From assembly GCA_017428525.1 (NCBI GenBank), contig JAFRQQ010000020.1, positions 1 to 59,534 of the forward strand: DNA of 59,534 bases, given 5' to 3'. Both the position numbers and the translations under genes were made by a program. The stretch's first letter is position 1. Each line of letters opens with the position of its first letter. This stretch comes from Clostridia bacterium. GTDB lineage: Bacteria > Bacillota > Clostridia > Oscillospirales > Acutalibacteraceae. Below, piece by piece: positions 16,573 to 24,360 of the stretch. The notes beneath the pieces are model-generated. The model had not been told where the DNA came from. It did not search any database and saw nothing but the letters and a program-made list of their open reading frames with translations.

Positions 16573-18027
16573 TCAATCCCATTCCAGACCCGTGACCTTG
16601 TCGAGGTCCACGCCTTTGGTGTCATGCACCTTCGCAATCAGGAACAGCAGCGAGGCGGTCATGCCGGGGATCGCAAGGCAGAGCGTCACGACGGGCACTG
16701 CCGTGTTGCCCAGAAGCGTGATCAGCGGCAGCCCGACGCCGTAAGCGACGACATAGCCGACGCCGATGGGCAGGAACTGCGCGGAAATGACGGAGGAGCG
16801 CAGATTCGTGGGCGCGGATTCGGAGCTGAGCATGGCGCCGAGGTCCGTAACGCCCCAGTAGCTGCCGATCGACGCGCCGCAGAACAGACCGACCAGATAC
16901 GGATTCCACGCATACTTCGCGCCGATGGCAAACAGCGAAAAGGACGCAATCGTCATCGCCGTCATGATGATGCAGGACTGTTTGCGCCCGAGCAGATCCG
17001 CAAAGAAGCCGACCACCAGCTGCGCGGCGGCGCTCCCGACCGGAAACAGGAAAAGCGCCTGCGTCACAGCGCCGATGCTCGCGGCATTCAGCGCCGCGTC
17101 CAGCGTCGGATACTGCCCTGCCGCCAGCAGATTCTCAGCGTAGCCGTAAGAGAGGATCACCTGATAATGCAGGGTGATGATCGCGCCGAAATTGGCAAGG
17201 GCGGTGATGATAAAGACCCAGCGCAGCTGCTTGTGCGCGAGCGCGAATTTCAGACCGGCCACGAAGCCGCCCTGCTGATCCTGCGCGGTTTTCTTCTGCC
17301 GCTCGGCCTCCAGTTCCTCCTCGGTCATGCGCAGAAAGCGCAGACGCGAATCGATAAAGGCGTCCGTTTCCCGCGCAAAGAACAGCGCGATGAACGAGCT
17401 TGCGAGCCCGATCAGGCCGGGGATCAGATACACGGCCGGCCAGTGCGCGGCGTCGGTCATGAACAGCTTTCGGAACAGCGGAACGAGCATCACGCCGAGC
17501 GTTGCAACGCATTTGATGACGGAGAAAATCTTTGCCCTGTGGTTTTTCGGCGCAGATTCCATGATATAGACGACCTGCATATCGTGCGGCACAAAGAACA
17601 TCATGACGACCGTGCCGAGAATGTAGGAAACGATACCCTGCGCGAGTGAGATGATCACAAGGCCCAGGCCGATGCCGAAGGTGTTGACCACGAGAAACAG
17701 CTTTCTGCCGAAGCGGTCGGAAAGCGGCTTATAAAAGATGGAAAGCGCCTGAAACGGCACGGCAATGAAGCCGACCACGTCGAGCATGCCGACGGATTTG
17801 TCGCCGAATTTCGCCATCAGGTCGTTGGCAATCTCCGTTTTCATCAGCGTGTTGATCTGGGACGCGATCTCATCCGTCACGTAAATCAGGCTGATCAGAA
17901 GCACGAGATAGGCCAGATAATAGCTCCGTTTCGGCCGCGCCTGCTCTTTTTCCCATTTTCGGATTTCCCGCGCTTTTTTCTCTGCCCGCTTTTGCAGCTG
18001 CGCGGGCGTGGGCGTTTTGGTTTTCAT
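16573..18027 (-). CDS. Major facilitator superfamily transporter
   Basis: A 484-residue protein with a basic cytoplasmic N-terminus (residues 1-33) and about 12 membrane segments. DRFGRKLFLV, after the second segment, is the MFS loop 2-3 signature, and its counterpart ADLLGRKQSCI appears in the second half; a long charged central loop (EEELEAERQKKTAQDQQ) divides them. The second ATG (18027) is preferred because GGAGGGG lies 6 bases upstream, whereas it would touch the first ATG at 18033. No substrate can be assigned. The gene is followed on the same strand by the cupin-phosphoesterase pair, with a 90-base gap, and has its own promoter. Confidence 0.9.
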   Translation of the reverse strand: MKTKTPTPAQLQKRAEKKAREIRKWEKEQARPKRSYYLAYLVLLISLIYVTDEIASQINTLMKTEIANDLMAKFGDKSVGMLDVVGFIAVPFQALSIFYKPLSDRFGRKLFLVVNTFGIGLGLVIISLAQGIVSYILGTVVMMFFVPHDMQVVYIMESAPKNHRAKIFSVIKCVATLGVMLVPLFRKLFMTDAAHWPAVYLIPGLIGLASSFIALFFARETDAFIDSRLRFLRMTEEELEAERQKKTAQDQQGGFVAGLKFALAHKQLRWVFIITALANFGAIITLHYQVILSYGYAENLLAAGQYPTLDAALNAASIGAVTQALFLFPVGSAAAQLVVGFFADLLGRKQSCIIMTAMTIASFSLFAIGAKYAWNPYLVGLFCGASIGSYWGVTDLGAMLSSESAPTNLRSSVISAQFLPIGVGYVVAYGVGLPLITLLGNTAVPVVTLCLAIPGMTASLLFLIAKVHDTKGVDLDKVTGLEWD

Positions 18028-18068
18028 CTCCATCCCCTCCAGTCGGAAACAGCACTGTTTCTTCTTTT

Positions 18069-18096
18069 ATTCTATCACAAAACAAAAAGAATGCAA
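18069..18096 (-). promoter_or_regulatory. Promoter of the MFS transporter
   Basis: On the - strand, -35 TTGCAT (18091-18096), 16-base spacer, -10 TAGAAT (18069-18074), 42 bases before the start codon. Confidence 0.55.
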
Positions 18097-18114
18097 GAAT
18101 AAAATCACAGACAG

Positions 18115-18148
18115 CGACCCCGCCGCGTCTTTCACCGCAGCGGGGTCG
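18115..18148 (-). terminator. Terminator after the flippase-FemAB-DUF3592 run
   Basis: A 9-bp perfect stem (18115-18123 CGACCCCGC / 18140-18148 GCGGGGTCG) with a 16-base loop that can pair further. T-rich sequence follows on the - strand after about 10 bases. It lies 33 bases after the stop of the DUF3592 gene. Confidence 0.6.
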
Positions 18149-18180
18149 AAATTTGATGTCAATTGTCGGCTGCCCTGCGC

Positions 18181-19206
18181 TTACTCCACCACCGTCTGCT
18201 CCGTTTCGGAGATGGCAAAGATCGTCAGGAAGAGCGTTTCAAAATCGTCGGACGCTGTCCAGAAGCGATAATACAGATTGCCCGATGGCACATTGAGCTT
18301 ATGCTGCGCTGCCTCGTCCTCGTGGACATACTTGCCGGAGGTTTCAATCAGCGCAAACAGCAAGCCGTTCTTCGTCACGTAATAAACCAGATTCGGGAAT
18401 TTGCTGCGCAGATTCGTTTCCATGCGCAGGCCCTTGTCGTGGAGCACGTCCCAGACGTTTTCGCCGTCGAATTTGAAGGAGGACGACACAGAGAAGAACT
18501 CATTGCCGAGCGCATTTGTCACGGTATGGCCGACCTCGTGCTCCTGCGTGCTGCCCGTCGCGGGATTGCCGAATGCATATACGCGCGCGCCGACCAGCGA
18601 ATTCTTTGTCATCTTGCCCTCAAACAGCACCTTTCTGTCGGCATCCTCGATCAGATAGCCGGGCTTGAGGCTGTTGCCGTCAAAACGGAAATAATACTCC
18701 GTCACGCCGGGCGAGGTCTTGAAGCCGTCAAACGCATCGGCGAGCGAGCTGCTGCCGCCGGGGACCGGCGTTTCGAGCGCCTTGCTCTTTTTAAAGGCAG
18801 TCACCGTTCTGAGCACGCCGAAGGCCGCGAGCGCCACGCCGGCAAGGATCAGCACGGGCGAGAAGAACGCGCCGGTTTTGCTGTTGGTGATTTTCTGCGG
18901 ATCCGCAGGATCATACAGCACCTTGATCTCTTCGCCGACCTTGAAATCCCCCGTCAGATTCGAAAACACGCCGTCATAGGTCTTGCCGTCGGCCGTGTAG
19001 GTGAAGCTCACGTCGAACTGCTGCGGCTCATCGGCCGAGACCGGCACTTCCTCCACGGCCGTGATCTTGCCGACCGTTTCCTGATACGTATCGGTGTTGA
19101 AGCCGAAGGAAAGAATGCCGAAAATGATCAGAACAACGCCGAGCGGGATAAAGAAGCGCGCCGGGCCGGTGTTGCGCATGAACTTTGCGATTTTACCGAG
19201 ATTCAT
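18181..19206 (-). CDS. DUF3592-domain membrane protein
   Basis: The 341-residue protein has two membrane segments (about 19-36 and 113-133) flanking an extracytoplasmic beta domain of DUF3592 type (FDVSFTYTADGKTYDG, then KVGEEIKVLYDPADPQKI). The C-terminal 190 residues look like a Tubby/LURP-one-type barrel, with YLIEDADRKVLFEGKMTK as the telling stretch. Function of this combination is unknown. It follows the FemAB gene after 15 bases and is the last gene of a three-gene run with the flippase, so a cell-envelope role is inferred. Confidence 0.7.
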   Translation of the reverse strand: MNLGKIAKFMRNTGPARFFIPLGVVLIIFGILSFGFNTDTYQETVGKITAVEEVPVSADEPQQFDVSFTYTADGKTYDGVFSNLTGDFKVGEEIKVLYDPADPQKITNSKTGAFFSPVLILAGVALAAFGVLRTVTAFKKSKALETPVPGGSSSLADAFDGFKTSPGVTEYYFRFDGNSLKPGYLIEDADRKVLFEGKMTKNSLVGARVYAFGNPATGSTQEHEVGHTVTNALGNEFFSVSSSFKFDGENVWDVLHDKGLRMETNLRSKFPNLVYYVTKNGLLFALIETSGKYVHEDEAAQHKLNVPSGNLYYRFWTASDDFETLFLTIFAISETEQTVVE

Positions 19207-19221
19207 CTGAATACCTCCTCT

Positions 19222-20226
19222 TTATTTATGGATCAGATTCAGCGCCTTGTAGGCAAGGGGCTTATAAACATAATAGAATTCGCCGCAATAGCACACAAAC
19301 GTGGAGCCGAGGCTCTGCTTATAACGATGCAGGCCGTAATGCGGATTCTCCGGATCGGGGAAGCCCTCCACACCGCGCAGATCGAAATAGCGATAGCCCT
19401 GATCGACCGCGTGACACTGCATTTTCCACTGCAGAAACTCATTCGGATGGTTTTTCAGCCGGTCGCGGAAGGAGCAGCCGTACATATACCACATGCGATT
19501 GCCGAGCTCCACGGCGAAGGTCGCCGCCGCGGGGAGGCCGTCCTCCTCCGCGATCCAGAACGACGCGCCCTCCAGATCGTTGATGAAGGCCTTGTAATAC
19601 TGCATGCTGTGCGGATGAAACCCGTTCTTTTCGCCGGTCTGTTTCATCATTTCAATAAAGTCAGGCAGGTCGTTTTCCGTGCCCATGCGCAGCGTGAGCG
19701 TTTTCTCGGCTTTTCTGATATGCCCCTTCATCGTGCGATGGTAGATGGCAAACAGCTCCTCATGCGTATGGATCCCGCTCAGGTCCGTCACGTAAGCGAC
19801 ACGCGGGTTGGAGAGCGAGAAATCCGCGGCGGTGTTGACCGAGAAGCCCATCTCCTTTGTAAGCGAAAGAAAGACCTCGTTTTCATTCGGGATCATCGGA
19901 TCGATCTTCAGCACCATGGCGTTGTATTTCTTCGCGAGTTTTTTCGCCGCGTCGATCAGCGCGCGGAAGGTGTCAAGATCCGCTTCGTCAAACAGCGGGC
20001 CGCGCGGCGCGTAAAGCCGCGTCATGTTCGTGTGGTTGACCTTTGACACAAGGATGCTCATCACGCCCTTGATCGCGCCGCGCTCGTCTCGGCAGATCAG
20101 ACCGACCCAGTCGCTGTAATTCTTGACTCTGCCCCAGGAGGACGTCTGCTCGAAATGGCATTTTTCATGCGCGCGAACAAACGCGTCAATCTCCGCGGCG
20201 TGATCGATATCAACAATTTCAATCAT
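19222..20226 (-). CDS. FemAB/MurM-family peptidoglycan bridge aminoacyltransferase
   Basis: A 334-residue protein with the twin GNAT-like fold of Fem ligases. Visible signatures are FEQTSSWGRVKNYSDW near the N-terminus, MTRLYAPRGPLFDE, and, in the second half, MWYMYGCSFRDRLKNHPNEFLQWKMQCHA (quoted only as positions 245-272) followed by YFDLRGVEGFPDPENPHYGLHRYKQSLG-type sequence near the end. Fem proteins use aminoacyl-tRNA to add residues to the lipid II peptide. No long coiled-coil insertion is seen, as in FemX-like forms. It lies 12 bases after a lipid-flippase gene, which suits lipid II processing. Which amino acid is added cannot be told. Confidence 0.85.
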   Translation of the reverse strand: MIEIVDIDHAAEIDAFVRAHEKCHFEQTSSWGRVKNYSDWVGLICRDERGAIKGVMSILVSKVNHTNMTRLYAPRGPLFDEADLDTFRALIDAAKKLAKKYNAMVLKIDPMIPNENEVFLSLTKEMGFSVNTAADFSLSNPRVAYVTDLSGIHTHEELFAIYHRTMKGHIRKAEKTLTLRMGTENDLPDFIEMMKQTGEKNGFHPHSMQYYKAFINDLEGASFWIAEEDGLPAAATFAVELGNRMWYMYGCSFRDRLKNHPNEFLQWKMQCHAVDQGYRYFDLRGVEGFPDPENPHYGLHRYKQSLGSTFVCYCGEFYYVYKPLAYKALNLIHK

Positions 20227-20238
20227 ATCGGGAACTCC

Positions 20239-22071
20239 TTAATCGGAAATCAGGTTGCGCTTTTCAAGGATCGAGACCACTTTTCTGCCGCCGGGCAGCG
20301 TGATGATGTCATCCTTGCGGATCGCTTTGAACAGCAGCACAGTTACAAGATAAATGACGACGGCTACGGCGATTCCTGCGATGGTCGCGAAGGTGTTGCT
20401 GTTGAAGATGCTGGCCGGATTGCCGGCGGGAAGCACGCGCACGGCAAGCGCGTAAGCGCCGTAAGCGCCCGCAAGGCTCAGTCCGGCGCAGGCAAGCGGA
20501 CGCAGGATCACATTCACCCAGCTGACCTTGGATTCCGTGAGCTTGATCAGGCGGTTGAGGTTGACCGCGACGACCGTGACGTAGAACAGCACAGTGCCGA
20601 TCAGCGCGCCGAAAATATTGATATGGTAGTTGCCGACGAAAACGTAGTTGCACACGATTTTCAGCACCGCGGCAACGCAGACGGTCTTGGCCGGAATATC
20701 GCTCCTGCCGATGGCCTGCAGCATATTCGTGATCGGGGTGGAAACGCCGATGACAAGCATCGCAATGCCGTAAATGGCCATGATCGGCGCGACGATCTCA
20801 ATGGAATCCGAGCTCGAGCCTCTGCCGTAGATGATGGTCAGGATCGGTCTGGCGAGCACCGCCATGCCGCCGCCCACGGGCATGGCAATCAGCATCGCCA
20901 TGCGCAGCACCGTTTCAATGATGTTTTTGATTTCATCCCGCTTTTGCTGCGTCCACGCAGTCGCGAGCGCGGGCAGAGAGCTCAGACCGAGCTGCACGGT
21001 GATCATCGGCACCAGACCCTTGAAATCCAGCGCCATTCCGTAGGAGCCCCAAAGGTATTTGATGACCTCGTTTTTTTCGTTGATATTCAGTCTGCCGCGC
21101 GCGATTGCCTGATCGAAGGACGTTTTGAACATCGTCTTGATATATTCAAAGCCCTCCGGCGAGCCGACCGCGGTCTTGAGCCGCGCCTGAATGGTGGCGG
21201 TATCGATCAGATTCGTGATATTGAGCACCAGGGCGCTGATGATCATGGGGATCGCGATTTTGATCATCGTGCGCGCGAGCTCTTTATCGGTTTTGTCGCA
21301 GGGCGTGCTTTCCAGCTCTTCCTTGGTAAAGCCAGTGCCCTTGATTCGGAAATAGATCGCAAGGAAGATCGTGCTCGCGATGGAGCCGCAGGTCACGCCG
21401 AAGACCGCGCCGGCAGCCGCCCAGGGCACGATCGCGCCGTTGGCCTCGATGTTGTTGGTCACGACCGCGCCGAATACGGTGGCCTGCGCGCCGTTTGACG
21501 CAAGCATGCCGGCGTTATACTGCGACATGCCGATCGTCTGAATGATCTTGATGAAAACCAGGCCGAAGCAGAGCTTGCCGAGCGCCTCGATCACCTGCGA
21601 AATACCCGTGGGCATCATGTTTGCCCGGCCTTCGTAATAGCCGCGGTAGGCGGACATATAATAGCAGAAAAAGATGGAGGGCGCGATGCACAGCAGCGCC
21701 GGGATATTGCGCACATTCGCGATATACTTCGCGTAGGGATAGGTGATCGCGAACATGAAGAACGTGCCCGCAAGGCCGACGACAAAGAAGACCTTCTTTG
21801 ACACCTTGTGCACGCGCAGCGTTTCGCCGTACTGCCCCTTGGCCGCGGCGTCGGCGACCATTTTCAGCACGGCGACCGAAAGGCCGGACATCGCGATGGA
21901 GAAGATCGGCGTATAGACCTCATAGGCGGAATTGAAGTAGCCGCGCCCGACCGTGCCGAGCATATCCGTCATGGGGATCTTGAAGATCACGCCGATGATT
22001 TTGACCAGAATCGTTGACGCGACGAGAATCATCGCGCCGTTCATCATGGATTGTTTACCCTGACTTTTCAT
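20239..22071 (-). CDS. MurJ/SpoVB-type lipid flippase (MOP superfamily)
   Basis: About 610 residues and 14 membrane segments, as in the SpoVB/YtgP group of polysaccharide or lipid II flippases. The N-terminal GAMILVASTILVKIIGVIFKIP and RGYFNSAYEVY stretches and a central loop following FRIKGTG are typical. The second ATG (22071) is chosen: AAAGGA is 8 bases upstream of it but overlaps the first ATG at 22080. The protein should move an undecaprenyl-linked cell-wall precursor across the membrane. With the FemAB gene downstream the pair would modify and export lipid II, or a spore-specific counterpart. It is the first gene of its operon. Confidence 0.88.
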   Translation of the reverse strand: MKSQGKQSMMNGAMILVASTILVKIIGVIFKIPMTDMLGTVGRGYFNSAYEVYTPIFSIAMSGLSVAVLKMVADAAAKGQYGETLRVHKVSKKVFFVVGLAGTFFMFAITYPYAKYIANVRNIPALLCIAPSIFFCYYMSAYRGYYEGRANMMPTGISQVIEALGKLCFGLVFIKIIQTIGMSQYNAGMLASNGAQATVFGAVVTNNIEANGAIVPWAAAGAVFGVTCGSIASTIFLAIYFRIKGTGFTKEELESTPCDKTDKELARTMIKIAIPMIISALVLNITNLIDTATIQARLKTAVGSPEGFEYIKTMFKTSFDQAIARGRLNINEKNEVIKYLWGSYGMALDFKGLVPMITVQLGLSSLPALATAWTQQKRDEIKNIIETVLRMAMLIAMPVGGGMAVLARPILTIIYGRGSSSDSIEIVAPIMAIYGIAMLVIGVSTPITNMLQAIGRSDIPAKTVCVAAVLKIVCNYVFVGNYHINIFGALIGTVLFYVTVVAVNLNRLIKLTESKVSWVNVILRPLACAGLSLAGAYGAYALAVRVLPAGNPASIFNSNTFATIAGIAVAVVIYLVTVLLFKAIRKDDIITLPGGRKVVSILEKRNLISD

Positions 22072-22125
22072 GTGTGACATCCTTTATTGCAAACAGATTT
22101 CATTCTGTTGATTATCTTTTTAACT

Positions 22126-22154
22126 ATCATACCATAAATTATAAAAAAAGTCCA
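22126..22154 (-). promoter_or_regulatory. Promoter of the flippase operon
   Basis: On the - strand, -35 TGGACT (22149-22154), 17-base spacer, -10 TATGAT (22126-22131), about 55 bases before the flippase ATG. Confidence 0.5.
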
Positions 22155-22239
22155 TATTTTTTTGCAGGTGACCCGCGCCGAAAATGCAGAAACGCGATGA
22201 AAAAACGCGCCTTTTCTCTGCCGCTGCCCCGCTTTCCTC

Positions 22240-22268
22240 TTGCAATTCCGGCTGAAATCAGATATAAT
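22240..22268 (+). promoter_or_regulatory. Promoter of the Lys-rich protein gene
   Basis: -35 TTGCAA (22240-22245), 17-base spacer, consensus -10 TATAAT (22263-22268). AAGGAGG follows at about 22282, just before the ATG at 22297. Confidence 0.75.
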
Positions 22269-22296
22269 GAGAATATAACATAAAGGAGGGGTAAAA

Positions 22297-22761
22297 ATGA
22301 GCAAGAAAAACAAGAAGAACAAGAAAAAGCAGGATAAATCCGCCGTGATCGAATCCTTCGTCTCCACCGCGATCGACAAGGTTGCGGACGCCGCCGTTGA
22401 TAAAGTCAAGGAAAAGATTCCCGGCGACGTGCTGCCCGAGCTGCTCGGCAAAGCCGTCGACAGCGTGCTCGACACCGCCAAGGAAGCCGCGGTCGGCAAG
22501 GTCAAGGACAAGCTCCCGGGCGGCGACAATCTGCCCGCCGTCGTCAGCAGCAAGCCGGACCTCTCGCTCGAGAGCGTCAAGGACGCCGCGCTTGACAAAG
22601 CAAAGGATGAGCTGAAAGCCGTCGCGGTGAAGCAATCCAAAAAGCTCGTGAAGAAAGCAATCCGCAAGGGCGTCGTGATCGCCGCCGTTGCAGGCGCCGC
22701 AGTCATCGCGGTCAAGAATAAGGACGCGATCATGGACTTCGTCAAGAGCAAGGTCGGCTGA
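22297..22761 (+). CDS. Lys/Ala-rich protein with one C-terminal membrane segment, unknown function
   Basis: A 154-residue protein with a very basic start (MSKKNKKNKKKQDK), an amphipathic helical middle built from loose repeats of the type AxDKVxDxAVDKVKxK / KAVDSVLDTAKEAAVGKVKDK, and a hydrophobic glycine-alanine segment at 125-139 before a short charged end. The pattern suggests long helices lying along a membrane or nucleic acid, anchored at the C-terminus. No family was recognised. A strong ribosome site and promoter support it as real, unlike the long open frame on the opposite strand. It is followed 45 bases later by an aldo/keto reductase. Confidence 0.75.
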   Translation: MSKKNKKNKKKQDKSAVIESFVSTAIDKVADAAVDKVKEKIPGDVLPELLGKAVDSVLDTAKEAAVGKVKDKLPGGDNLPAVVSSKPDLSLESVKDAALDKAKDELKAVAVKQSKKLVKKAIRKGVVIAAVAGAAVIAVKNKDAIMDFVKSKVG

Positions 22762-22805
22762 TCGCAGCAGACGTTTTACGGGAACAAGAGAAAGGAAAAA
22801 GAAAG

Positions 22806-23930
22806 ATGGACACCTATTTCGGTCAATCCGTACCGAAGCTGGGCTTTGGTCTGATGCGGCTGCCGCGCAAGGCGGGATTCACGGATATCGAGCAGACAAA
22901 GGCCATGGTCGATCTGTTTCTGGCGGCCGGATTCACCTATTTTGACACCGCCTACGTCTATCTCGGCTCCGAAAAGGCGATCAAGGCCGCGCTGGTCGAC
23001 CGCTATCCGCGCGAGAGTTATACGCTCGCGACGAAGATCAACGCCTTCATGATGGCGCCGACGGAATCCGCGGCAAAGAATCAGTTCTACACCAGCCTCG
23101 AGCGCACGGGCGCCGGCTATTTTGATTATTATCTGCTGCATTCCTTCAAGGAAAACAACTATCAGAAATATGACAAGTTCCATTTGTGGGACTATGTCGC
23201 CGAGCAGAAGCAAAAAGGGCTGGTCAAGCACATGGGCTTTTCCTTCCACGGCAAGCCGCTGCTGCTCGAGCAACTGCTCACGGCGCATCCCGAGGTGGAT
23301 TTCATCCAGCTGCAGCTCAATTATGCGGACTGGGAAAACCCGAAGGTCGCTTCCCGCGAAAACTACGAAGTCGCGCGCAGGCACGGCGTTTCGATTGTGG
23401 TCATGGAGCCAGTCAAGGGCGGTTCACTTGCGAATCCCCCGAAGTCCGTGCGCGAGCTGCTGAAGGCCTACGCGCCGGAGCGCAGCTATGCCTCCTGGGC
23501 CATCCGTTTCGCAGCGTCCCTAGAAGGCATCATCACCGTGCTTTCGGGCATGTCCGATCTCGCGCAGATGCAGGATAATATTTCCTTCATGAAGGATTTC
23601 CGTCCGCTGGACGCGCAGGAGCAGGCCGTGATCCGTCAGGCCATGGCGCTGCTGCGGGAATCCGATCTGATCCCCTGCACCGCGTGTGGCTACTGCACGG
23701 AAGGCTGCCCGAAAAGCATCCGCATTCCGGAGATCTTTGCCGCCGTGAATCAGCAGCGCGGCAACGGCCAGATCGAAGCGGCAGCCGCCGCCTACGCGGC
23801 AGCGACCGCAGACGGCGCGCGCGCCGACGACTGCATCCGCTGCGGACAATGCGAGCGCGCCTGCCCGCAGGGGCTGCCGATCATCCAACGCCTGTCCGAA
23901 GCGGCAGCGCTTTTCAAAGCAGATAAATAA
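22806..23930 (+). CDS. Aldo/keto reductase fused to a ferredoxin-type 2x[4Fe-4S] domain
   Basis: Residues 1-280 form the aldo/keto reductase barrel, with FDTAYVY (Asp47, Tyr52) as the catalytic segment and GFSFHGK supplying the His. The C-terminal 90 residues hold CTACGYCTEGCP (Cys291, 294, 297, 301) and CIRCGQCERACP (Cys343, 346, 349, 353), each binding one 4Fe-4S cluster. This iron-sulfur fused form is common in strict anaerobes and probably couples substrate reduction to ferredoxin. The substrate is unknown. AGAAAGGAAAAAGAAAG upstream supplies the ribosome site. A bidirectional terminator follows. Confidence 0.92.
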   Translation: MDTYFGQSVPKLGFGLMRLPRKAGFTDIEQTKAMVDLFLAAGFTYFDTAYVYLGSEKAIKAALVDRYPRESYTLATKINAFMMAPTESAAKNQFYTSLERTGAGYFDYYLLHSFKENNYQKYDKFHLWDYVAEQKQKGLVKHMGFSFHGKPLLLEQLLTAHPEVDFIQLQLNYADWENPKVASRENYEVARRHGVSIVVMEPVKGGSLANPPKSVRELLKAYAPERSYASWAIRFAASLEGIITVLSGMSDLAQMQDNISFMKDFRPLDAQEQAVIRQAMALLRESDLIPCTACGYCTEGCPKSIRIPEIFAAVNQQRGNGQIEAAAAAYAAATADGARADDCIRCGQCERACPQGLPIIQRLSEAAALFKADK

Positions 23931-23936
23931 ACGATG

Positions 23937-23978
23937 CCGCACCGGCTGCTGCTAATCCAGCAACCGATGCGGTTTTTT
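23937..23978. terminator. Bidirectional terminator between aldo/keto reductase and thioredoxin
   Basis: Arms 23937-23951 and 23958-23972 pair along 15 positions with a 6-base loop; the two imperfect positions become G-U pairs on the - strand. TTTTTT (23973-23978) follows on the + strand. It ends the aldo/keto reductase transcript and overlaps the thioredoxin stop by two bases. Confidence 0.8.
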
Positions 23979-24285
23979 ATTCCAGCATATCCAGAATTGC
24001 TTTCTTGCGCGTGACGCCGATGCTGCGATTGCGGATCTCGCCGTTTTTCATCACGACCAGCGTCGGCAGGCTCAGAATGCCGAATGCCTGCGCGAGCGCG
24101 CGGTTCCGATCCACGTCGACCTTGCAGATTTTCACATCCGCATCGCTGTTCGCAACGTCCTCGAGCACGGGTGTCATCGCCCGGCAGGCGCTGCACCGGT
24201 CTGCAAAGAAATCCAGCAGCACCGTGCCCGGATAGTCCGCGACCTCCCGCTGAAAGCTCTCGCGCGTCACATCGATCATTTGCAT
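23977..24285 (-). CDS. Thioredoxin-like protein with CSAC active site
   Basis: A 102-residue single thioredoxin domain. The strand VLLDFFADRCSACRAM carries the redox pair Cys31 and Cys34 in CSAC, in place of the usual CGPC, and the cis-proline loop is LSLPTLVV. The FFADRC start (Arg instead of Trp before the first Cys) and CSAC should shift redox potential and partner choice away from classic thioredoxin. No thioredoxin reductase is nearby. AAAGGGG lies 8 bases upstream of the ATG. The next gene upstream on the strand is the SipL-like gene, 75 bases away. Confidence 0.9.
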   Translation of the reverse strand: MQMIDVTRESFQREVADYPGTVLLDFFADRCSACRAMTPVLEDVANSDADVKICKVDVDRNRALAQAFGILSLPTLVVMKNGEIRNRSIGVTRKKAILDMLE

Positions 24286-24360
24286 CGCACCGTCCCCTTT
24301 CAGAACGTAACCGTTTCGTCCTTATCGTTTGCAGTGCGCATGCATTTATCAATGGAAATA

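Noticed and set aside
22068..22751. A 227-residue - strand open frame, Ser/Ala/Leu-rich, over the Lys-rich protein gene
   Set aside because: The + strand gene has a consensus promoter and ribosome site; the - strand frame runs into the flippase start region and has low-complexity sequence.
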